Assembly: GCF_042434745.1 (NCBI RefSeq)
Contig: NZ_JBHLSS010000001.1
DNA: 38,331 nucleotides
Direction: 5' to 3' (one strand)
Source of the DNA: Azotobacter paspali
GTDB taxonomy: Bacteria; Pseudomonadota; Gammaproteobacteria; Pseudomonadales; Pseudomonadaceae
This document shows positions 33,829-38,331 of this stretch, piece after piece (within the stretch, counting starts at the first letter, position 1; every line of letters starts with the position of its first letter). The notes below the pieces were generated by a model that saw only the letters and a list, made by a program, of their open reading frames with translations, was not told the DNA's origin and searched no databases. Position numbers and translations under genes: made by a program.

Positions 33829-34065
33829 AGCCTGTGGCTCAAGGTGCCGGTGGTGACCGCCTGGTCTGCGCCCGGCGCTGCCCTGCTGGTCACCCTGCTC
33901 CCGGCATTCGGCCTCGACGAAGCGGTCGGCGCCTACCTCACGGCCGGGGCGATCCTCTTTCTGATCGGCGTCTCCGGCTGGAACGGGAAAAGGACGGAAC
34001 CGCCTGACCCGTCCCCACTGTCCGGATCGCCTCCCCTGTCGTCGCCAAGGTACAGATTTTCCTGA
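33829..34065 (+). pseudogene. Truncated BenE-like transporter fragment
   Basis: The segment LKVPVVTAWSAPGAALLVTL then DEAVGAYLTAGAILFLIGVSGW matches an N-terminal part of BenE benzoate/proton symporters (VTAWSTPGAALLATS region). There is no start codon of its own, and it loses similarity after about 33990. It joins head-on to LysR remnant 3 at 33828, so both were cut by one rearrangement. Identity is by motif only. Confidence 0.55.
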
Positions 34066-34124
34066 TTTTTTTATCGAAGGACGGTTGACACTCAAATCGA
34101 TGACGACAATAATGCGCGCCACTT

Positions 34125-34201
34125 GGCTACATAGCTCAGTTGGTTAGAGCGCAGCATTCATAATGCTGATGTCCCAGGTTCAAGTCCCGGTGTAGCCACC
34201 A
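34125..34201 (+). tRNA. tRNA-Met (CAU), elongator type
   Basis: A 77-nt cloverleaf with acceptor GGCTACA / TGTAGCC, discriminator A and encoded CCA. The anticodon stem CAGCA/TGCTG has CAT at 34159-34161 and the T arm is GGTTCAAGTCC. The first acceptor pair is G-C, as in elongator and not initiator Met. It is directly followed by an integrase gene, so its 3' end is the likely attachment site of the island. Confidence 0.95.
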
Positions 34202-34243
34202 TCTACATGTTTCCGCATGACTCCATATGCGCTGGAAACACCC

Positions 34244-34275
34244 CAAGAAGCCCGCCCTGTGCGGGTTTTCTTGTT
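34244..34275 (+). terminator. Rho-independent terminator after tRNA-Met
   Basis: AAGAAGCCCGC, loop CCTGT, GCGGGTTTTCTT then GTTT. The stem is 5 G-C pairs extended by an A/T arm, with a T-rich tail. Confidence 0.8.
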
Positions 34276-34315
34276 TCTACATGCCCCCGAATGCCCCCCT
34301 ATAGCATTGCCACCC

Positions 34316-34363
34316 GTGTATGCCTCTGTGTATGCTTCTGAAAAAATTGAACAGAAGGCATAC
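34316..34363. promoter_or_regulatory. Repeated GTGTATGC boxes upstream of the integrase gene
   Basis: GTGTATGCCTCT (34316-34327) and GTGTATGCTTCTG (34328-34340) are direct repeats. CAGAAGGCATAC (34352-34363) is their inverted partner, 5 nt before the integrase start. They are probably arm-type sites or the operator controlling integrase and excision. Confidence 0.55.
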
Positions 34364-34368
34364 AAGCG

Positions 34369-35607
34369 ATGAAGCGCAGCGAGATCAAGCGTCGCCCTCT
34401 GGCCGATACTGTGCTCGCCACCCTGGAACCAGAGGCCACCGCATACCGCGAGCTGGACGGCAATGGCCTGTACTTCCGGGTTAAGCCGAATGGCAGCAAG
34501 TCGTGGGAGCTGCGCTACAAGAAGCCAGACGGCAAATGGTCTTGGCTTGGGCTTGGAGGCTATGGCACAGGCGACCATCAATTGACCGGCGCACAGGCCC
34601 GCCAGGAGGCCGCCAAACTGCGCAGCGACTCATCCGAGGGCAGTAACCCGCTCGCCACGAAACGCGCCAGAAAGGCCGCCGAAGCCGAAGCAGCCAACAA
34701 CACGTTCGAGCATCTGGCCCGCGAGTGGTACGCGACCAAGCGCAAGACTTGGACGGAAGGCACGGCGGTTCGCACTATCGGCGCCTTGGAGAAGCATGTG
34801 TTCCCCGTGTTCGGCAAACGCCCCTATGTCTCGATCCTGCCCATGGAGTGGATGGAGCTCCTCCGCAGCATGGAACAGACCGGCATAGTCGAACAGACCA
34901 GCCGCGTGCGCGGTATGTGCCGGGAGATTTACGACCTTGCCCGAGTCACTGGTCGCGCCACCCACAACCCGCTCGAAGGTCTGCACAAGTTCCTACTGAC
35001 CAAGCCCGTCGAGAATTACGCCCACGTTCCACTCGATGAGCTGCCGGCACTGCTGCGCGCAATCCAATCTTACCCCCACGCCACCGACGTGCGTATCGGC
35101 CTGCAACTGCTGGCCATGCTGGCCTGTCGCCCGTCCGAGATTAGGGAAGCCCGCTGGTCCGAGTTCGACCTCGATGCCGGCCTGTGGCTGATCCCCGCCG
35201 AGCGGATGAAGCGCCGCCGCGAGCATCTTGTGCCCCTGCCCTCTCAGGCCGTGGAACTGCTGCGCGGCCTGCACAACCTGACCGGAACCTATCCCCTGCT
35301 GTTTCCTGGCCGAAGTGACACCACCAAGCCACGCAGCAATACCGTGTTTCTCATGGCCCTGCGCCGCCTGGGGTACGAAGGCCGCCAGACCGGCCACGGC
35401 TTCCGGCACATCGCCTCGACGATCCTCAACGAGCACGGTTTCGACGAGAACCACATCGAGGCCCAGCTTTCGCACGTCAAGGAAGGGGTGGCAGGCGTCT
35501 ACAACAAGGCGCAGTACCTGACCCAGCGCCGGGAAATGATGCAGTGGTATGCCGACCATCTGGACACGCTCGCCGCCGGCAACGTAGTGGAGTTCAAGCG
35601 TGCGTAA
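34369..35607 (+). CDS. P4-type tyrosine integrase
   Basis: This 412-residue site-specific recombinase has an N-terminal DUF4102-type arm-binding domain (LADTVLATLEPEATAYRELD, LYFRVKPNGSKSWELRY), a central core-binding domain and a C-terminal catalytic domain. Catalytic residues are visible: Arg in LACRPSEIREARW, His-x-x-Arg in GHGFRHIAST, His in LSHVKEG, and Tyr in VYNKAQYL. It reads away from the tRNA-Met, the usual layout when the tRNA 3' end is attB. The matching attR repeat was not found before the window end, so the island continues. Confidence 0.95.
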   Translation: MKRSEIKRRPLADTVLATLEPEATAYRELDGNGLYFRVKPNGSKSWELRYKKPDGKWSWLGLGGYGTGDHQLTGAQARQEAAKLRSDSSEGSNPLATKRARKAAEAEAANNTFEHLAREWYATKRKTWTEGTAVRTIGALEKHVFPVFGKRPYVSILPMEWMELLRSMEQTGIVEQTSRVRGMCREIYDLARVTGRATHNPLEGLHKFLLTKPVENYAHVPLDELPALLRAIQSYPHATDVRIGLQLLAMLACRPSEIREARWSEFDLDAGLWLIPAERMKRRREHLVPLPSQAVELLRGLHNLTGTYPLLFPGRSDTTKPRSNTVFLMALRRLGYEGRQTGHGFRHIASTILNEHGFDENHIEAQLSHVKEGVAGVYNKAQYLTQRREMMQWYADHLDTLAAGNVVEFKRA

Positions 35608-35636
35608 CGCGCAACCCAACCGGAAGAGGTGAAGCA

Positions 35637-36101
35637 ATGGGGAAATGGGACGACATAACAGCGGATGGCTTGATGGGCGCGGTATATGCGGCCAAGGGAA
35701 AGTATGACCCGGAGCTTTCGCGCAACGTAATAGAGGCTTTCCACGAACGCATGGAGCGGGAGGGCGACGGGTTTTATCTATCCAAGGATGTCGAAGCGCT
35801 TTGTGTCCTGATGAAGCACGTTTTCGCCCAGATACTGGAAGGCAGGACAGCGGACCAAGCCTTTGGCCTGAAGCCCATCAAGGGGAAACACGAACGCCCC
35901 AGCACAATGGATCGTGATATGGCCGCCGCTGCCATTGTCGTCCTTGGCGTCCGCCGGGGCAGCACGCGGTTTGCAGCGGTAGCGGATGCCGCCGTCCGCC
36001 TGGGTATCAGCGAAAGCGTGGCTGGAAAGGCATACGACGAATACCGAGAAGCGATATGTCTTTGCACAGACGCGGACCTTGAGGAAATGGCAGAGCCATA
36101 A
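35637..36101 (+). CDS. Island protein of unknown function
   Basis: This is a 154-residue soluble protein starting MGKWDDITADGLMGAVYAAK; AGAGGTGA precedes the ATG. It is rich in charged helices (EAFHERMEREGDG). The C-terminal half (RFAAVADAAVRLGISESVAGKA) looks helix-turn-helix-like, possibly DNA binding. No family was recognised. It follows the integrase by 29 nt and may be co-transcribed with it. Confidence 0.7.
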   Translation: MGKWDDITADGLMGAVYAAKGKYDPELSRNVIEAFHERMEREGDGFYLSKDVEALCVLMKHVFAQILEGRTADQAFGLKPIKGKHERPSTMDRDMAAAAIVVLGVRRGSTRFAAVADAAVRLGISESVAGKAYDEYREAICLCTDADLEEMAEP

Positions 36102-36190
36102 GCTTGCAGCCATAAGCCCGCGTTATGGCCGTTAAGATTTAATCGCCCGATTGCGTACCTTGCCCCCGTACACAATACGGAGGCGCCCAA

Positions 36191-36409
36191 ATGCTCCAGA
36201 GTCACCCCACCATCGACCAAGCCCTGATTCCCCAGCCTGAGGTTTGCAAGGCGATTGGCCAGACCCGCTCCGGCCTAGAGAAGCTCCGCAAGAAAGACCC
36301 CACATTCCCGAAGCCGATCAAGTTCGGCGACACCCGCCAGTCTGCCGCGTACTACGTCATTGCCGAGATCAATGCCTGGCTGCAAGCCAAGATCGCCGCG
36401 AGGGACTGA
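36191..36409 (+). CDS. AlpA-family excisionase/regulator
   Basis: This 72-residue MerR-like helix-turn-helix protein carries VCKAIGQTRSGLEKLRKKDP then FPKPIKFGDTR and a C-terminal INAWLQAKI. AlpA proteins switch on excision of P4-like islands or act as transcription regulators. GGAGGCG lies 6 nt before the ATG. An imperfect dyad TTGCGTAC / GTACACAA precedes it at about 36152-36175. It is the first gene of a four-gene series with tight spacing. Confidence 0.88.
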   Translation: MLQSHPTIDQALIPQPEVCKAIGQTRSGLEKLRKKDPTFPKPIKFGDTRQSAAYYVIAEINAWLQAKIAARD

Positions 36410-36411
36410 GC

Positions 36412-36945
36412 ATGAAAAAGGCGACCCGTCCCGAAGAACAAAGCCGCCTGCTGCAAGGCCAGTCTATCACCGCCAGCGCCAGCCCCGACGTGCTGCTGGT
36501 GGATATGCCGACCAAGATCGCCCGCATCCTGGCCTACGTTCTGGTGCCCTGCAATTCGCTGAACCGCTTCGAGGCCGAGATGCTGGGCGACCACTGCCTG
36601 AACTCGACCATTGCCAAGCTGGCGAATGACTACGGCCTAGAGTTCCAGCGCCGGCCGGAGAAGGTGCCCAACCGCTGGGGCGCTCCCTGCGACGTGACCC
36701 GCTACAGCCTGCCGGAGAGCCAGTATCCGCGTGCCCGTGCCGTGCTGGCGCTGCTGAGCAAGCCGGCCAAGGGCCGCGACCGGAGCCAGTTGAGCGCTAG
36801 CGAGCTGGAGTTTGTCACCCTGGTCGAGCAACGCAACTCCTTGCTGATCGCCCAAGGCATGCCCTACGACGAGCGCAAGGTTGCCCTTCGCCGGTACGTA
36901 CAGACGCTGCATGGCAAGCGTCTGGAAGGAGGCCGCGCAGCATGA
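36412..36945 (+). CDS. Island protein of unknown function
   Basis: This 177-residue protein starts MKKATRPEEQSRLLQGQS, 2 nt after alpA. The segment LNRFEAEMLGDHCLNSTIAKLANDYGLEF resembles a winged-helix or helix-turn-helix motif of the kind seen in phage regulators. The remainder is charged. It ends in an ATGA overlap with the next gene. No family can be named. Confidence 0.75.
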   Translation: MKKATRPEEQSRLLQGQSITASASPDVLLVDMPTKIARILAYVLVPCNSLNRFEAEMLGDHCLNSTIAKLANDYGLEFQRRPEKVPNRWGAPCDVTRYSLPESQYPRARAVLALLSKPAKGRDRSQLSASELEFVTLVEQRNSLLIAQGMPYDERKVALRRYVQTLHGKRLEGGRAA

Positions 36946-37181
36946 CGACCTACACCGGACACCGCGTAGAAGACCACGAAGATTTCATCCTGGAGCAGCT
37001 TCTGCCGCTGATCGTCGACCATGCTGGCGCCAGCGATACCCCGACGGAGGTAGTCGCCTTCGCCGTGCTCCTGACCCTGGCGACCGTCCTGCAAGCTAGG
37101 GGGCTGGGACGTGACGTGCTGGTCCGCGCCATTGATGCCGCCCGCTTGCCGACCCATGAAGCGCCGGAGGGTGTGCAATGA
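36942..37181 (+). CDS. Small island protein of unknown function
   Basis: This 79-residue acidic protein (MTTYTGHRVEDHEDFILEQL) has a helical hydrophobic centre (VVAFAVLLTLATVLQARGLG). It overlaps the upstream gene by ATGA, and its own stop overlaps the ATG at 37178 in the same way, so it is part of a coupled operon. Function not recognised. Confidence 0.7.
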   Translation: MTTYTGHRVEDHEDFILEQLLPLIVDHAGASDTPTEVVAFAVLLTLATVLQARGLGRDVLVRAIDAARLPTHEAPEGVQ

Positions 37182-38331
37182 CGATCCAGACTTTGCGTTT
37201 TTGTGGGGTTACCGAGGTTACCGCCAGCAATGGCGCAGCCTGTAGCGGTAACCTCAGATTTTCGGGTGAGGTTACCGAGGTTACCCGGCAGCGCCTGGAG
37301 AATGAAAAACGCGGGGACACGGCAGATCGCCGCCCCCGCGCTATTGGTTCCGCCTACTCTGGCGAATGCGTCTTGAGCCAGTCCGCCAGCGCGGCATCCA
37401 TTCGGGTCTGCCAGCCGGGGCCGGACGCCTTGAAGGCGCACAGAACATCGGTCGACAGTGTCAGCCTGATGGGTATTTTCCGGCTTTTGGGATGCCGGCC
37501 TCGCGGTCGTGCACGGCTCCGCAGCCTGGCGGCTTTCATCTGGCGGGCAGACTCCAGCAGATCGGCGTGGCACCACCTCTGCTCGTCATCCATACCCGAT
37601 GCCCTATGCCGGCCGGGCAGGTACAAGCTCGGCGTGGAGCTTGATGCCCAGTGCTCCCATCACCTTCATGATGGTGGCCAAGCTGGGGTTACCGTCTGCG
37701 GACAGCGCCTTGTACAGCCCCTCGCGGGTCAAGCCGGTGTCGCGGGCAAGCTGGGCCATGCCGCGGGCACGGGCAATATCGCCCAGCGCAGCGGCCAGCA
37801 GCACGGGATCGTTCTCTTCGAGGCAGGCCTCCAAGTACAGGGCCATGTCCTCTTCGGTCGCCAGGTGGTCAACGACGTCCCATTGGGTCAGCGTGGTTTT
37901 CGTCATGGTGTCCTCCTACAGGTCACGCGCCAGTTTGATGGCTGTCTTGATGTCTTTGTCCTGGCTGGACTTGTCGCCGCCTGCCAGCAGGATGACCAGC
38001 TCATGGCCACGCTGGACGAAATACACCCGGTAGCCTGGGCCGTAGTCGATCCGCAATTCCGATACGCCTTCGCCCACCGGTTTGCAGTCACCCAACGTAC
38101 CAAGCCCTACCCGGCGCAGCCTGGCGTTGATATGGACTCGCGCTCGCGCATCCCGCAAGGCGGAGAACCATTTGCTGTAGGTGTCGGTTTGAATGAGTAC
38201 GGGCATGGGCAAACTGTAAACCACAGTTCACGCTTCATCAATCTGAAACCGGGGGTTGCAAGCGCCAGCAGCCAACGCTATGGTGCGCCCGTCACGGTCA
38301 ATCCCGTGGCCGGGTTTGGCGACCCGAAGAC
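37178..38331 (+). CDS. Open frame running off the window, start coupled to the upstream gene (doubtful)
   Basis: From the ATG at 37178 the frame stays open for more than 380 codons to the window end. The first about 50 codons (MTIQTLRFCGVTEVTAS, then SGEVTEVTRQ) look protein-like and are encoded by repeated GGTTACC words. The last codons (YGAPVTVNPVAGFGDPK) also look protein-like. The middle, however, is antisense to three genes on the minus strand and aligned codon for codon with two of them, where stop codons are rare in GC-rich DNA. It could be a replication or primase-like island gene interrupted by a toxin-antitoxin insertion, or a chance frame. Confidence 0.35.
   Translation, partial: MTIQTLRFCGVTEVTASNGAACSGNLRFSGEVTEVTRQRLENEKRGDTADRRPRAIGSAYSGECVLSQSASAASIRVCQPGPDALKAHRTSVDSVSLMGIFRLLGCRPRGRARLRSLAAFIWRADSSRSAWHHLCSSSIPDALCRPGRYKLGVELDAQCSHHLHDGGQAGVTVCGQRLVQPLAGQAGVAGKLGHAAGTGNIAQRSGQQHGIVLFEAGLQVQGHVLFGRQVVNDVPLGQRGFRHGVLLQVTRQFDGCLDVFVLAGLVAACQQDDQLMATLDEIHPVAWAVVDPQFRYAFAHRFAVTQRTKPYPAQPGVDMDSRSRIPQGGEPFAVGVGLNEYGHGQTVNHSSRFINLKPGVASASSQRYGAPVTVNPVAGFGDPK
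37354..37593 (-). CDS. BrnA-like ribbon-helix-helix protein
   Basis: This is a 79-residue protein. The C-terminal half, KIPIRLTLSTDVLCAFKASG followed by PGWQTRMDAALADWLKTH, is the BrnA-antitoxin ribbon-helix-helix. The N-terminal half is basic. ATG 37593 lies 10 nt after the HigA-like gene. No BrnT toxin gene is adjacent, so it may be an orphan antitoxin or an added repressor of the operon. Confidence 0.75.
   Translation of the reverse strand: MDDEQRWCHADLLESARQMKAARLRSRARPRGRHPKSRKIPIRLTLSTDVLCAFKASGPGWQTRMDAALADWLKTHSPE
37604..37906 (-). CDS. Antitoxin of a HigA/addiction-module antidote family
   Basis: This 100-residue protein starts MTKTTLTQWDVVDHL and has a helix-turn-helix (MAQLARDTGLTREGLYKALS, then NPSLATIMKVMGALG) typical of the short antidote family paired with RelE-like killers. 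AGGAGGACACC precedes the ATG. It follows the toxin gene by 9 nt (toxin first, as in hig systems). Confidence 0.9.
   Translation of the reverse strand: MTKTTLTQWDVVDHLATEEDMALYLEACLEENDPVLLAAALGDIARARGMAQLARDTGLTREGLYKALSADGNPSLATIMKVMGALGIKLHAELVPARPA
37916..38206 (-). CDS. RelE/HigB-family addiction-module killer protein
   Basis: This 96-residue toxin of the RelE superfamily (probable mRNA interferase) carries YSKWFSALRDARARVHINARL, GYRVYFVQRGHELVILLAGG and the C-terminal KDIKTAIKLARDL. ATG 38206 gives the family-like start MPVLIQTDTYSKWF; a GTG six codons earlier lies inside the operator dyad. It is intact, unlike HigB at 31246. Confidence 0.88.
   Translation of the reverse strand: MPVLIQTDTYSKWFSALRDARARVHINARLRRVGLGTLGDCKPVGEGVSELRIDYGPGYRVYFVQRGHELVILLAGGDKSSQDKDIKTAIKLARDL
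38212..38228. promoter_or_regulatory. Operator-like dyad in front of the toxin-antitoxin operon
   Basis: AACTGT (38212-38217), 5-nt spacer, ACAGTT (38223-38228), immediately upstream of the toxin start. It is the likely binding site of the antitoxin for autorepression. Confidence 0.55.

Overview
The window looks like a chromosomal segment of a high-GC gammaproteobacterium of the Pseudomonas/Azotobacter group. Its left end has the order prfA - hemA - TPR lipoprotein - lolB - ispE - tRNA-Gln x2 - prs - rplY - pth - ychF, which is typical of Pseudomonadaceae. The small palindromic repeats scattered between and even inside genes also fit that group. The genus (Azotobacter-like) is inference from gene order and repeat style, not proven.

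Layout. (1) 1-9570: core housekeeping genes for translation termination, tetrapyrrole synthesis, lipoprotein insertion, isoprenoid precursors, PRPP synthesis, L25, peptidyl-tRNA hydrolase and the YchF ATPase. (2) 9793-10356: AhpC peroxiredoxin. (3) 10607-18814, minus strand: a complete pyrroloquinoline quinone operon transcribed pqqA-B-C-D-E-S9 peptidase-pqqF. Palindromic repeats occupy the pqqB/C and pqqC/D gaps and a related pair lies inside the S9 peptidase reading frame. (4) 19008-26140: an acetoin/2,3-butanediol catabolic locus. A divergently transcribed sigma-54 activator (AcoR type) faces a near-consensus -24/-12 promoter that drives acoA-acoB-acoC and a butanediol dehydrogenase. The first gene(s) of this operon have collapsed by deletion into an SDR-AcoX fusion pseudogene. 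(5) 26141-34124: a mosaic accessory region. It holds a MITE-like element, an AT-rich two-gene ATPase + DUF4435 pair resembling the PARIS anti-phage system (AriA/AriB), three separate remnants of LysR regulator 3' ends, a SulP transporter, a higBA toxin-antitoxin pair whose toxin is frameshifted in a C7 tract, a Fic-domain protein with a double palindrome in front of it, and a BenE fragment. (6) 34125-38331: an elongator tRNA-Met followed by a P4-type integrase, an AlpA-type regulator, small unknown island genes and a second toxin-antitoxin operon, i.e. the integrase end of a genomic island that runs off the window.

How it fits together: the aco genes convert acetoin to acetyl-CoA and acetaldehyde and the dehydrogenase feeds butanediol into the same route. 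No E3 (dihydrolipoamide dehydrogenase) gene is present here. The pqq operon makes the cofactor for periplasmic dehydrogenases that are not encoded in this window. The accessory region combines likely defence and addiction functions in two blocks, one at the aco-proximal side and one behind tRNA-Met.
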